From assembly GCF_000478885.1 (NCBI RefSeq), contig NC_022567.1:1426001-1490000 (forward strand): DNA of 64,000 nucleotides. Direction: 5' to 3'. This DNA comes from Adlercreutzia equolifaciens DSM 19450. Its GTDB lineage: Bacteria > Actinomycetota > Coriobacteriia > Coriobacteriales > Eggerthellaceae. Below the pieces are notes generated by a model. That model saw only the letters and a program-made list of their open reading frames with translations. It did no database searches and was not told the DNA's origin. Positions 1 through 8,126 of this stretch are shown one piece after another. Made by a program: the position numbers and the translations under genes. Every line of letters begins with the position of its first letter. The first letter of the stretch is position 1.

Positions 1-202
1 AGGCACCGTAGACCATGTTGATGGCCGCCACCTCGGACTCCGCCTGAAGATAGGTGCCCCCCACCTTCGGCATCATCTTCGCCATGTAGGCGGCCACCTC
101 GGTCTGGGGCGTGATGGGGTAACCGAAGAAGAAGCGGCAACCGGCACGCATGGCCGCCTCGGCCATGGCCTCGTTGCCCTTCATGAGTACTTTCTCAGCC
201 AT
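1..202 (-). CDS. 2-oxoacid:ferredoxin oxidoreductase alpha subunit (VorB/KorA type), 5' end only
   Basis: The first 67 residues are visible; the rest lies beyond the left edge. The N-terminus reads MAEKVLMKGNEA and contains GYPITPQTE (about residues 27-35), typical of the pyrimidine-domain alpha subunit of ferredoxin-dependent 2-oxoacid oxidoreductases. These enzymes interconvert 2-oxoacid + CoA with acyl-CoA + CO2 using TPP and ferredoxin. The ATG is at 202-200, four bases after the stop of the 4Fe-4S protein at 207-413, so the two are probably translated together. The beta and gamma subunits would be expected further left. Whether the substrate is a branched-chain 2-oxoacid (Vor) or 2-oxoglutarate (Kor) cannot be decided from this fragment. 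Confidence 0.88.
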   Translation of the reverse strand, partial: MAEKVLMKGNEAMAEAAMRAGCRFFFGYPITPQTEVAAYMAKMMPKVGGTYLQAESEVAAINMVYGA

Positions 203-206
203 TGAA

Positions 207-413
207 CTACCTTTCAACCGTGATGGCCACATCGGGGCACATGGTCGCGCAGGTGGCGCAACCAGTGCACTTGTCCTCGTCGGTGCAATGGGCCGGGTGA
301 TAGCCCTTGGCCGTGATGACGTCCGGGTCGAGCTCGAGAATGCCCACCGGGCAGACATCGGTGCACAGCCCGCATCCCTTGCAGAAGAAATCGTCGATAG
401 TGACTCGCGCCAT
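207..413 (-). CDS. 2x[4Fe-4S] ferredoxin-like delta subunit
   Basis: A 68-residue protein with two bacterial ferredoxin clusters: CKGCGLCTDVCP (Cys11, 14, 17, 21) and CTGCATCATMCP (Cys49, 52, 55, 59). It is essentially the delta (electron-transfer) subunit found with Vor/Kor oxidoreductases, and it sits directly upstream of the alpha subunit with a 4-base gap. The expected role is to carry electrons between the TPP/FeS centre of the oxidoreductase and free ferredoxin in the cytoplasm. Confidence 0.92.
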   Translation of the reverse strand: MARVTIDDFFCKGCGLCTDVCPVGILELDPDVITAKGYHPAHCTDEDKCTGCATCATMCPDVAITVER

Positions 414-485
414 GGAAACCTCCCTTGCTTACTCGCGCGCGGGCCTCGCCGCCCGCGCCTCTCTCTCATCTTGAATGGGCCGCCC

Positions 486-1223
486 TTAGGACCAGGGAGG
501 CTTGACGTACACGTTCACAGCATAGCCATTGGGAATGTCGTCCAGGGCGCATGGCCCCGTGTTTTCCCGCTGAATGGCCTGAATGGGGGCGGTAATGCAG
601 GCAATGGGAAGGCCCGCCATCGAGGCCACTGCCTGGGTATACGGGACACTTTCGACGATGTGTCCCAAAGCAGTCTCGCCCTGCAAGTGGGAGTTGCCCA
701 CCACGGCCGTGGCCGCCAAATGGCTCTTGGCCTCGATCTCGCGCAGCACCGCCACCGCATCGGCAGGTTCCTGCGTGAGGTTGCGGAAGGCGTTCACCAC
801 GTAGAGCATGGCATAAGGCCCCGCTGCGAGGGCCGGCGCGAAGCGCGCGAGCGCCGTGGCGCCCACATCGTCGCCGCCGGCATCCACGATGACGACCGTA
901 CGCCCCGTCTCGTCGCGATAGGCCTCCGCCGCGGCCACGGCCAGCTCCCCGGTGACCGACGGGACGTCGAGGCTCGTGCCCGCGTGGCCGAACACGGGCG
1001 CGATGAGCCGCACCCCGGCCTCTTCCAGAAGATCGCGATACTCGTTCGAGCGGAAGTACGGGTTCACGACGTCCATGTCGGAAAGCGTCACGCGGTACCC
1101 GGCCGCGGCGGCATCCAGGGCGAGGTTGAGGGCGAAGTTGGTCTTCCCCACTCCGTAATGCCCCGTCACCACCGTGACCGGCGCCAACGGGAACGGGAGC
1201 CTCGCAGCTTGATCTGCCGTCAT
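486..1223 (-). CDS. P-loop ATPase/GTPase of the 2-oxoacid oxidoreductase cluster
   Basis: A 245-residue protein with Walker A GHYGVGKTN at about residues 21-29, followed by a SIMIBI-like second motif (LSDMDVVNPYFRS) and a Walker-B-like VVIVDAGGDD. It resembles MinD/CobQ-type P-loop proteins. The ATG at 1223 shares its A with the TGA stop of the acyl-CoA synthetase (TGATG junction), so the two are translationally coupled. The frame stays open upstream, but that part overlaps the synthetase and is not credible. The substrate is unknown; its place between an acyl-CoA ligase and a ferredoxin oxidoreductase suggests maturation or gating of that enzyme, which is inference. Confidence 0.8.
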   Translation of the reverse strand: MTADQAARLPFPLAPVTVVTGHYGVGKTNFALNLALDAAAAGYRVTLSDMDVVNPYFRSNEYRDLLEEAGVRLIAPVFGHAGTSLDVPSVTGELAVAAAEAYRDETGRTVVIVDAGGDDVGATALARFAPALAAGPYAMLYVVNAFRNLTQEPADAVAVLREIEAKSHLAATAVVGNSHLQGETALGHIVESVPYTQAVASMAGLPIACITAPIQAIQRENTGPCALDDIPNGYAVNVYVKPPWS

Positions 1224-3013
1224 CAGATGAGCCCCTCGGGGGTCTTCTGGGAGGCGCGATGGGTCTTGTCCTGCTCGCGGATGGCGGCCCGGCGGATCTT
1301 GCCGTTGACGGTGCGCGGCAGCTCGTCGACGTACTCGATGATGCGCGGGTACTTGTAGGGGGCCGTCTGGCGCTTCACCCACTTCTGCAGCTCGGCGGTG
1401 AGGTCATCGCTTCCCTGCCAGCCGTCGGCGAGCACCACCGTCGCCTTCACGGCGAAGCCGCGCACCGGGTCGGGCACGCCGGTGACGGCCACCTCGCGCA
1501 CGGCGTCGTGCTCGAGCATCACCGACTCGATCTCGAAAGGGCCGATGCGGTAGCCACTCGACTTGATGACGTCGTCGTTGCGGCCCACGTACCAGTAGTT
1601 GCCCTCCTCGTCGCGCCAGGCGGTGTCGCCGGTGTGGTACCAGCCGTCGTGCATGGCCTCGGCGGTCTTCTCGGCGTTGCGGTAGTACTCCATCATGATG
1701 CCGGCCGGATGCGGGTCGATGGAGATGCAGATCTCGCCGGTCTCGCCGGTGTCGCACTCGGTGCCGTCGTCGCGCAAGATCCTCATGACGTACATCGGCA
1801 CCGGCTTGCCCATGGAGCCCGGGCGCGGCGTGGAGTTCGTCAGATTGCCCACGGTGAGCGGGGTTTCCGTTTGGCCGAAGCCCTCGTAGATGGTAAGGCC
1901 GGTGTGCTCGCGCCAGAAGTCGAACAGATCGGGGTTCAGCGCCTCGCCGGCCGTGGTGCAGTACTCCAGGCTGGACAGGTCGAAGGCGTCCACGTCCACC
2001 TCGGTCATGAGGCGGTACATCGTCGGCGGGCAGCAGAGCGTCGTCACGCCGTAGCGGCCGACGAGGGAGAGGATCTCGGCCGGATCGTAGCGGTCGAAGT
2101 CGTAGGTGAGCACGGCGGCCTCCATGAGCCACTGGCCGAAGAACTTGCCCCAGACCGCCTTGCCCCAGCCGGTGTCGGCGATGGTGAAGTGCAGCCCCTC
2201 GGGATTCACGTTGTGCCAGTGCTTGGCCGTGATGAGGTGCGCCAGCGCGTAGCCGGAATCGTGGAGCACCATCTTGGGATTGCCCGAAGTGCCCGAGGAG
2301 AAGTACATGAGCATGGGATCGGCGCCGGCCGTCTCGCGGCGGGTGAAGTCGGCCGAAGCCGCGCGCACCTCGCTGTTGAAGTCGCGCCAGCCCTCGCGCG
2401 CGACGGGGGCCGCGCAGATGCCCGCAGGGCCCGAGAGCGCCTCGCCGACAAGCTCGCCGGCGGGAGCGACCCAGTTCCCGTCCTCGTCGCGCGGGGTGAG
2501 CCCGGCGCCGGCGGGATTCACGAGGATGAGCGTCTCCACGCTGGGGCACTCCTTCACCACCGCGTCGATGGTGCCGGCGATGTCCCCGGCCGAAGTGGCG
2601 ATGATGGCCTTGATGTCGGCCCCGTTCAGGCGATAGGTGAGGTCGTGCTCCTTCAGCATGAAGGTGGCCGGCACCGCCACCGCCCCCAGTTTCTCCAGGG
2701 CCAGCATCGTGAACCAGAACTGGTAGTGGCGGCGCAGGATGACCATGACGAAGTCGCCGCGGCCGATGCCGCAGTCCGCCAGGAAGTTCGCCGTCTTGTC
2801 CGACCACGTTTTCATGTCGGCGAAGGTGAAGGTGTGCTCCTCCCCTTCCGGGTTGCACCAGACCATGGCCGTGCGCTCGGGATCGTTGATCGCGATGTCG
2901 TCCACGACGTCGTAGGCGAAGTTGAAGTTGTCGGGCATGGTGATGTCGAACTTCGTGAGCAGACCGTTCTCGTCGTAGGCCTCGTCCACGTAGCGCAAGT
3001 TGATGTTTCTCAT
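1223..3013 (-). CDS. AMP-forming acyl-CoA synthetase (acetyl/medium-chain type)
   Basis: A 596-residue ANL-superfamily ligase. The P-loop-like motif A5 YFSSGTSGNPK lies at residues 237-247, the adenylate-binding YEGFGQTET near 375, the hinge/A8 region GYRIGPFEIES follows, and the A10 lysine is in VNGKIRRAAIRE near the C-terminus. It should activate a carboxylic acid with ATP and CoA to acyl-CoA, AMP and PPi. It is first in line after the cupin-HTH gene and is coupled to the P-loop gene. Together with the downstream 2-oxoacid:ferredoxin oxidoreductase it could feed reductive carboxylation of salvaged acids (for example branched-chain or aryl acids) to amino-acid precursors; the substrate is not visible in the sequence. 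Confidence 0.9.
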   Translation of the reverse strand: MRNINLRYVDEAYDENGLLTKFDITMPDNFNFAYDVVDDIAINDPERTAMVWCNPEGEEHTFTFADMKTWSDKTANFLADCGIGRGDFVMVILRRHYQFWFTMLALEKLGAVAVPATFMLKEHDLTYRLNGADIKAIIATSAGDIAGTIDAVVKECPSVETLILVNPAGAGLTPRDEDGNWVAPAGELVGEALSGPAGICAAPVAREGWRDFNSEVRAASADFTRRETAGADPMLMYFSSGTSGNPKMVLHDSGYALAHLITAKHWHNVNPEGLHFTIADTGWGKAVWGKFFGQWLMEAAVLTYDFDRYDPAEILSLVGRYGVTTLCCPPTMYRLMTEVDVDAFDLSSLEYCTTAGEALNPDLFDFWREHTGLTIYEGFGQTETPLTVGNLTNSTPRPGSMGKPVPMYVMRILRDDGTECDTGETGEICISIDPHPAGIMMEYYRNAEKTAEAMHDGWYHTGDTAWRDEEGNYWYVGRNDDVIKSSGYRIGPFEIESVMLEHDAVREVAVTGVPDPVRGFAVKATVVLADGWQGSDDLTAELQKWVKRQTAPYKYPRIIEYVDELPRTVNGKIRRAAIREQDKTHRASQKTPEGLI

Positions 3014-3134
3014 GATGATATCCTCGGGTGAAGTCTTGAAAGAGCGAACGATTACCTTGGGTTCGGCGACGCCGGATGCGCGGACGCGCGGCCGGGCCCG
3101 GTAGCGCCGGTCGCAAGCCCGCGAGTCGGGCCGC

Positions 3135-3719
3135 CTAGATAATCTTCTCCCCCTCGGGCTTCATCACAATGGCGAGGAACACGCAGGGCTCCCCTCCCGT
3201 GGCGATCATGCCATGGCCGCGACCGGAGTCGTACATGACGACATCGCCCGGACTCAGGATCTCCTCGTGGTCCTCGTAGGCGAATCGCATCTGACCGGAG
3301 ATGATGAAGTCGAGCTCCTGGCCCTCGTGGCGGGACAGGTGCACGGGCACGTCCTGCTCCTCTTCCAAATAGGGAGCGGTGACCACGAAGGGCTCGGCCA
3401 GCTTGTGGCGGAAATGCGGCGCCTTGTGCAGGTACTCGAAGCCAGCGCGGCGTTTGATGGAAAGGCCCGCGCCCTCGCGCGTGAGCGAGTAGCCCGTTAG
3501 GTGCGGGTTCTCGCCGGTGAGCAGCTCGATGACGTCGACGCCGAACTTCTCGGCGCACTTGTACAGGAAGGTAAAGGAGAGGTCCTCCTCGCCGGACTCT
3601 TGTGCGGCGTACTCCGCCGTCGACCGGCCCGTGGCCTCGGCCATCTCCTGCAACGTGAGGTCCATGTCCTCCCGCAGAGCGCGAATACGCCCCGCCACCT
3701 CTTTGATATTCGGCTCCAC
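3135..3719 (-). CDS. XRE-family HTH regulator with C-terminal cupin
   Basis: A 194-residue protein: an N-terminal helix-turn-helix (about residues 6-60, containing LTLQEMAEATGRS) joined to a cupin_2 barrel (about 110-190, with HEGQELDFIISG and SPGDVVMYDSGRGHGM). Such fusions sense a small ligand in the cupin and regulate the adjacent operon. It lies 121 bases upstream of the acyl-CoA synthetase in the same orientation and is the probable local regulator of the acyl-CoA ligase/2-oxoacid oxidoreductase cluster. The start at 3719 gives a normal HTH N-terminus. Confidence 0.88.
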   Translation of the reverse strand: MEPNIKEVAGRIRALREDMDLTLQEMAEATGRSTAEYAAQESGEEDLSFTFLYKCAEKFGVDVIELLTGENPHLTGYSLTREGAGLSIKRRAGFEYLHKAPHFRHKLAEPFVVTAPYLEEEQDVPVHLSRHEGQELDFIISGQMRFAYEDHEEILSPGDVVMYDSGRGHGMIATGGEPCVFLAIVMKPEGEKII

Positions 3720-3927
3720 GACCTGCGACCTCCTTATCGGTTCTCGAAAATGACTGTAGCACGCTATTTTACTGGCATCTCGGCGGTCAGCATTTCCAAT
3801 CGGTTAAAAAGTCGGCGATGCGCCTATAGTTTTTCCCGCAGCCTCGCCATCGCCAGATGCGAAGACGAAATGGAGAAATCTTTTTGTCGAAGACAATTTC
3901 TGCTCGATGCAAAGAGGGCGGCCCAGG

Positions 3928-4034
3928 ATTTGGAAATTGTGCTATTTTGGCCTGCTGAAGGCCTTCAAGAAAAACGAAGGTACAGAAAAGCACATTTTCC
4001 AAGAGCGCGTGACCAAATAATCATATTTTCCAAA
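3928..4034. repeat. AT-rich palindromic repeat, copy a
   Basis: Arm ATTTGGAAATTGTGCTATTT (3928-3947, continuing to 3950) is matched by the inverted arm AGAAAAGCACATTTTCCAA (3983-4002) across a 31-base loop. A degenerate third arm, ATATTTTCCAAA, lies at about 4023-4034. Family core: GGAAAATGTGC / GCACATTTTCC. Confidence 0.75.
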
Positions 4035-4167
4035 CATGAGACTCAGCAATACAAACGTCTTTGAAGCAATCAAGACGCATCAAGCTTCTGAACTGGTGTT
4101 TTACTGACACTGAGCTCTCTACTCAAGCGACAATATCATCGTGCAAACCATATACGCTTTCTAAAAA

Positions 4168-4249
4168 TTGGAAAATGTGCTTTTTTTGAAATAGCACTCC
4201 ATGGGAAATGGAAAAAACTGACCAAATAGTCACATTTTCCATTTCCCAT
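4168..4249. repeat. AT-rich palindromic repeat, copy b
   Basis: Arm TTGGAAAATGTGCTTTTTTT (about 4169-4188) pairs with CACATTTTCC (about 4231-4240). A second, nested inverted repeat, ATGGGAAATGGAAAA (4201-4215) against TTTTCCATTTCCCAT (4235-4249), overlaps it. Confidence 0.7.
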
Positions 4250-4280
4250 TTCGCTCTATCGGGGAAAGAGAAGCGAGAGT

Positions 4281-6314
4281 TTAGGCTTTGCGACGCAAAA
4301 GGGCGAGGAAGTGGGCGTCGGGGCCGCCGGGCTCTAAAACGGTGGAGAAGAACGGCAGCTCGATGTCGAGGTCGGGATTTCGGCAGGGCACCACCTCGAA
4401 GGCGGCACCGGCCTCGGTGGCCAGGAAGGCCTCCACAGCATCGGCGTTCTCCTCGTGGGTGACGGTGCAGGTGGCGTAGGCCAGAATGCCGCCGGGAGCC
4501 ACATGGGATGCCGCCGATTCCAAGAGACGTGCGTCCAGCTCGGCCGATTCGGCAATGGTTTCGGGGCGCAGGCGCCAGCGGATGTCCGCATGACGCCGGA
4601 GCGTGCCCAGCCCCGTGCACGGGGAGTCGATGAACACGCGATCGAAAGTGCGCTCGCCCACCAGGGCGTCCAAGTCGGTGGCGTCGCCGATGATGGCCTC
4701 GCTCACGTGCGCCCCGTACTGCTCGGCGCGCTCTTGGAGCAGCTTGGTCTTGAAGGCGTGCACGTCAACGGTGACGTACTCGGGGATCTGCTTGCCGTAT
4801 CGCCGGTAGGCGATGCTCTGGTCGAGGATGGTCTTCGTGGCGCGGCCGGCGCCGATCTCCAAGAACGACTCCGGTGCCGTATCTCCCACCACCAGATCCG
4901 CCACCGCCTGGGAGGTGGCGTCGGACACGAGAAGCAAGCCCTGGTTTATCATGCGGCGCACACGGCCATCGAGCAGGGGCACGCCCGACGCCACTTTGTA
5001 GCAGCCGGGTACGGCACAGCCGCCCAGCGCCATGGCTTCAGGCTCAGCGTGAGCCGCCGCGAGAACCGAGACGACCTCCTCGTCAGTGGCGGCCTTCAGC
5101 GCGTTGACGGCGATGTAGACCGGAGCCGGCTCGTTCGAGGCCACCATGAAGTCGCGGGCGCCCTCGGGCCCGAGCTCTGCGATGAGCCGCTTGGCGAGCC
5201 ACACCGGGAAACCGTGCAGCCGCGCATAGGCGGCGATATCAGTGCGCGGGTCGCCGAAGGGGAAGGCCTCCTTGGCGCGCACCACGCGGCGCAGCACCGC
5301 ATTGGCGAGACCGCCCGCGCGCGGCGCCACCGACTTCACCAGCTCGACGCCCTGATCGACGGCGGCATGGGGGCTCTTCTGCAAAAAGACGATCTCGTAG
5401 GCCGACAGGCACAGCGCGTCGCGCACTGCCGGGGCCGCATCGTCGGGCGAGTCCATGCAGCCCGTGATGATGTCCTCCAGGGTGCCGCGCGTGCTGACCA
5501 CGCCCAGCACGAGCCGGGTGGCGAAGGCCCGATCCTCCCGCGACAGGGGCGAGATATCGATGGTCTTGGCGATGATGTCCTGGGCGAACGCGTCGCGCTC
5601 CCTCAGCTGGTGGATGGCCGCCAGGGCAAGCTCGCGGGCCGTCGTGGCCTTGTGGGCCTTCTGCCGGCGCACCTGGTCGCGGCGCGGCGCGCCTCCGCGG
5701 CCGCCGTCGCGAGGCCCATCGAAGCGCGGGCCACGATCCTGCGGGGCGTCTTGGTCGGGGGCCGCCATGAGCTTGCCGTCGATGAACACCTCGCGCGGGT
5801 GGCCCGCCTCGCGTGAATCGCGCCGAGGGCCGCGGTCTGCGCGCGGGCCGAAATCCTTGCGGGGGGCGCTCCCACCAGTTGGCTTGCCATCGCGGGCACG
5901 GAAGTCCTTCCGGTCGGCGCCGGATCGCTGCTCGTCACGCGGGCCTCGGTCGTCCTTGCGGAATCCGCCGGGCTTGCCGTCCTTGCGGTAGCCGCCGGGC
6001 TTCCCGTCGCGGGGGCCGCGATCATCCTTGCGGAAGCTACCCGGCTTCCCGTCTTTGCGGAACCCGCCGGGCTTGCCCCCTTTGCGGAAGTCGCTCGGCT
6101 TCCCGTCACGAGGCCCCCGGTCATCCTTGCGGTAGCCACCCGGCTTGCTGTCCTTGCGGAACCCGCCGGGCTTGCCTCCCTTGCGGAAGTCGCCGGACTT
6201 GCCGCCGGGGCGCGGCCCGCGGTTCTGCCGCGCGCCGCCCTGGGCGTTGCGATCGCCCTGGCTCGCTCGGTCGTAGGATCGTCTCTGGTTGTGGGATCGA
6301 TGATCGTTATGCAC
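4281..6314 (-). CDS. rsmB: 16S rRNA (cytosine-967-C5)-methyltransferase with long basic repeat N-terminus
   Basis: A 677-residue protein. The C-terminal ~430 residues form an N-terminal NusB-like domain (from about HKATTARELALAAIHQL) plus a Rossmann methyltransferase. The SAM motif reads FLEIGAGRATKT rather than the usual APGGKT. The two catalytic cysteines are in DSPCTGLGTLRRH and YATCTVTHEEN. The first ~220 residues are a low-complexity Arg/Gly/Lys/Asp tail with repeated KPGGFRKD-like units, absent from typical RsmB (~430 residues). The GTG at 6314 overlaps the fmt stop and has GAGGAAGG upstream. It is the last gene of a def-fmt-rsmB run. Confidence 0.9.
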   Translation of the reverse strand: MHNDHRSHNQRRSYDRASQGDRNAQGGARQNRGPRPGGKSGDFRKGGKPGGFRKDSKPGGYRKDDRGPRDGKPSDFRKGGKPGGFRKDGKPGSFRKDDRGPRDGKPGGYRKDGKPGGFRKDDRGPRDEQRSGADRKDFRARDGKPTGGSAPRKDFGPRADRGPRRDSREAGHPREVFIDGKLMAAPDQDAPQDRGPRFDGPRDGGRGGAPRRDQVRRQKAHKATTARELALAAIHQLRERDAFAQDIIAKTIDISPLSREDRAFATRLVLGVVSTRGTLEDIITGCMDSPDDAAPAVRDALCLSAYEIVFLQKSPHAAVDQGVELVKSVAPRAGGLANAVLRRVVRAKEAFPFGDPRTDIAAYARLHGFPVWLAKRLIAELGPEGARDFMVASNEPAPVYIAVNALKAATDEEVVSVLAAAHAEPEAMALGGCAVPGCYKVASGVPLLDGRVRRMINQGLLLVSDATSQAVADLVVGDTAPESFLEIGAGRATKTILDQSIAYRRYGKQIPEYVTVDVHAFKTKLLQERAEQYGAHVSEAIIGDATDLDALVGERTFDRVFIDSPCTGLGTLRRHADIRWRLRPETIAESAELDARLLESAASHVAPGGILAYATCTVTHEENADAVEAFLATEAGAAFEVVPCRNPDLDIELPFFSTVLEPGGPDAHFLALLRRKA
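5925..6206 (-). repeat. Imperfect coding repeats (KPGG-FRKD units) in rsmB
   Basis: Around ten degenerate 24-45-base units encode variants of GKPGGFRKD and DDRGPRDGKPG, giving a disordered, strongly basic RNA-binding-like tail. Confidence 0.8.
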
Positions 6315-7245
6315 GGGACCATGTTCCTTCCTCGCCCCGCAGCGCGGGGACGCCGGCGGCAAACGAGCGCGCGTCCATGGCGCGCTTGCCGTCCGGTTTT
6401 ACTTCGGTTACTTCCAAGACCCCCTCGGCGCAGCCGAGAAGCAGTCGGTTCGCGATAAGGGCCGCCGCGCCGGAGCCCAGGCGGTCGGCGGGAGCATCGT
6501 CGGCCACGCGGGCCGCCAGCACCGTCAGCGGCCGGCCGGCGACGACGGCCCGGGCGGGATGGGCGGCGCCCGAGGCACGCACGCGGCGATCGTTCGCAAC
6601 GGCGCTCTCGGCAGGATCGAGGTTCAGCTCGCCTTTGGCGATCTTCTCGGCGTAGGTGACCAGCGCCTCGTCCTGGGCCACCCAGCGCAGGTTGCCGCCC
6701 TCGGCCTGGGCCAGCGCCGTGAGCAGCGCGCTGGCGCCCAGGGCTGCCAGCTCCTCGGTGAGCTCGGCGGCTGTGCGCGAACCTGCGGGCAGCGAGCGGC
6801 ACACGCAGTAGTCGCCGGTGTCGAGCCCCTCCTCCATGGCCATGATGCACACGCCGATCTCCTCGTCGCCGGCGAGGATGGCCCGCTCGATGGGGGCCGC
6901 CCCGCGCCAGCGCGGAAGCAGGGACCCGTGCACGTTCAGGCAGCCGAAGGGCGGCAGGTCGAGCACGTCCTTGGGGAGAATCGCCCCGTAGGCCGCCACG
7001 CAGATGACATCGGGCGCAAACGCGGCGAGCTCCGAGAGCACCGCAGCGTCGCGCAGCGTGCGCGGCGTTCGCACGGGAAAACCGCGACGTTCGGCCACCT
7101 CCTTCACCGGAGAGGGCACAAGCGCCTTTCCACGGCCGCGCACGGCGTCGGGACGCGTGTAGACGGCCGCGATCTCGTGGAACTCCGCCAACTCGTCCAA
7201 GATTTCCGCTGCGAAGCGGGGCGTTCCCATGAAGACGACGCGCAC
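6307..7245 (-). CDS. fmt: Methionyl-tRNA formyltransferase
   Basis: A 312-residue protein of normal length, beginning MRVVFMGTPRFAAEIL. The formyl-transfer site is intact: NVHGSLLPRWRGAAPIE (catalytic Asn and His, SLLPRWRG loop) and GLDTGD (catalytic Asp). It transfers formyl from 10-formyl-THF to Met-tRNAi. The start is one base from the end of def, and the 3' end overlaps the start of rsmB by 8 bases, so the three are an operon. Confidence 0.97.
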   Translation of the reverse strand: MRVVFMGTPRFAAEILDELAEFHEIAAVYTRPDAVRGRGKALVPSPVKEVAERRGFPVRTPRTLRDAAVLSELAAFAPDVICVAAYGAILPKDVLDLPPFGCLNVHGSLLPRWRGAAPIERAILAGDEEIGVCIMAMEEGLDTGDYCVCRSLPAGSRTAAELTEELAALGASALLTALAQAEGGNLRWVAQDEALVTYAEKIAKGELNLDPAESAVANDRRVRASGAAHPARAVVAGRPLTVLAARVADDAPADRLGSGAAALIANRLLLGCAEGVLEVTEVKPDGKRAMDARSFAAGVPALRGEEGTWSRA

Positions 7246-7246
7246 G

Positions 7247-7789
7247 CTACTTCACCTCGATATCGGTGTCGCCCGGGCGGGCGCCGGCGGCCTTGGCCTC
7301 CTCGTAGGCGCGCAGGGCCTCGATACGGGTCACCGGATCGCAGCTCTCGAAGAGCGTCTTGCCGTTCAAGTGGTCGATCTCGTGCTGCAGGCAGCGGCCG
7401 AGCAGGCCGTCGCCCTCGATCTCCCACAACTCGCCGTCCAAATCGTAGTACTGGACGCGGGCCCACGGCTGGCGCTTCACCGGCACGGTGACGCCGGGGC
7501 ACGAAAGGCAGCCCTCGCCGCCCTCCTCCGGCTCGCCGGCCAATTCCACGATCTCGGGGTTCACGAGCACGATGGGGTTCTTCTCCCCCTTCTCGCCGTC
7601 CCAGTCGACGTCGATGACGACCAGGCGCTTGGTGACGCCCACCTGGGGGGCGGCGATGCCGCAACCGTAGTTCTTGTACATGGCGTGGGCCATCTGCTTG
7701 GAGAGACGCTTAAGCGACTTGTCGCCGGGCTCGCACGGCTCGCAGACCGTGGCGAGAATGGGATCGGGGGAAATAACAATGGGAAGCAC
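7247..7789 (-). CDS. def: Peptide deformylase
   Basis: A 180-residue metalloprotease that removes N-formyl groups from nascent proteins. All three family motifs are present: GCGIAAPQVG, EGCLSCPG (Cys ligand; the usual valine after Ser is Cys here) and QHEIDHLNG (two His ligands and catalytic Glu). The GTG at 7789 is chosen because TAAGGA lies five bases before it and the protein then begins MLPIVISPDP as in homologues. The frame runs 15 codons further to a TTG at 7834 without a better ribosome site. Confidence 0.94.
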   Translation of the reverse strand: MLPIVISPDPILATVCEPCEPGDKSLKRLSKQMAHAMYKNYGCGIAAPQVGVTKRLVVIDVDWDGEKGEKNPIVLVNPEIVELAGEPEEGGEGCLSCPGVTVPVKRQPWARVQYYDLDGELWEIEGDGLLGRCLQHEIDHLNGKTLFESCDPVTRIEALRAYEEAKAAGARPGDTDIEVK

Positions 7790-8126
7790 GGTATTCCTTA
7801 CTCTGTATAGTGAAGTGTCAATGCGCTGCGGCAACCCCGGGCAGCTCTGAAATGGCCCGGGATCGTATCAGTTGCTTGGGACATTGTGAAGCGCGAGGCC
7901 CCTCCTGTCCAGATGACCCGCGAAATCTACGGACGGACGGCGCTCCCTCCGTAGGGGCCGACCTTGGTCGGCCCTGGCGAGCGGAACAATCGCGCTCCCT
8001 TTCCGTAGGGGCCGACCCTGGTCGGCCCTGGCGAGCGGAACGATCATGCGCGACAAAACAGGGGCGACCAAGGTCGCCCCCTACGGGAGGGGTGGAACGC
8101 GGAGAGGGAGCGCCGCGGCGGGTGCC
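7790..8126. other. Intergenic gap with three REP-like palindromes
   Basis: No gene is supported between def and dnaG. The gap contains three REP-like elements (separate entry). The def promoter should lie near 7790-7850. Confidence 0.65.
7949..8087. repeat. Cluster of three REP-like palindromes
   Basis: Two direct copies, CCGTAGGGGCCGACCTTGGT onward (7949-7974, then 8003-8028), each followed by the same flank TGGCGAGCGGAAC. A third copy is inverted (8061-8087, GGGGCGACCAAGGTCGCCCC then CTACGGG). Each is a hairpin of form GGGGCGACC-WW-GGTCGCCCC with a CCGTA tag on one side. Confidence 0.85.

Larger units (their letters stand above)
3720..4280. other. Non-coding gap with AT-rich palindromes
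   Basis: No credible gene. The stretch is markedly AT-rich against its surroundings and holds at least five arms of the GGAAAATGTGC repeat family, described as separate repeat entries. Short open frames here, such as one beginning MENVLFCTF, are simply translations of the repeat arms. The promoter of the cupin-HTH gene should also lie here. Confidence 0.7.

Noticed and set aside
1259..3031. Long plus-strand open frame opposite the acyl-CoA synthetase
   Set aside because: An antisense shadow typical of high-GC coding DNA; the product is His/Arg/Gly-rich with no domains, and the minus-strand gene has complete motifs.
4455..5816. 453-codon plus-strand frame opposite rsmB
   Set aside because: Same reason; low-complexity composition and no ribosome site.
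7949..8087. Possible CRISPR array from repeated palindromes
   Set aside because: Spacing and orientation are irregular, there are no uniform spacers and no cas genes; the copies are dispersed through the window.
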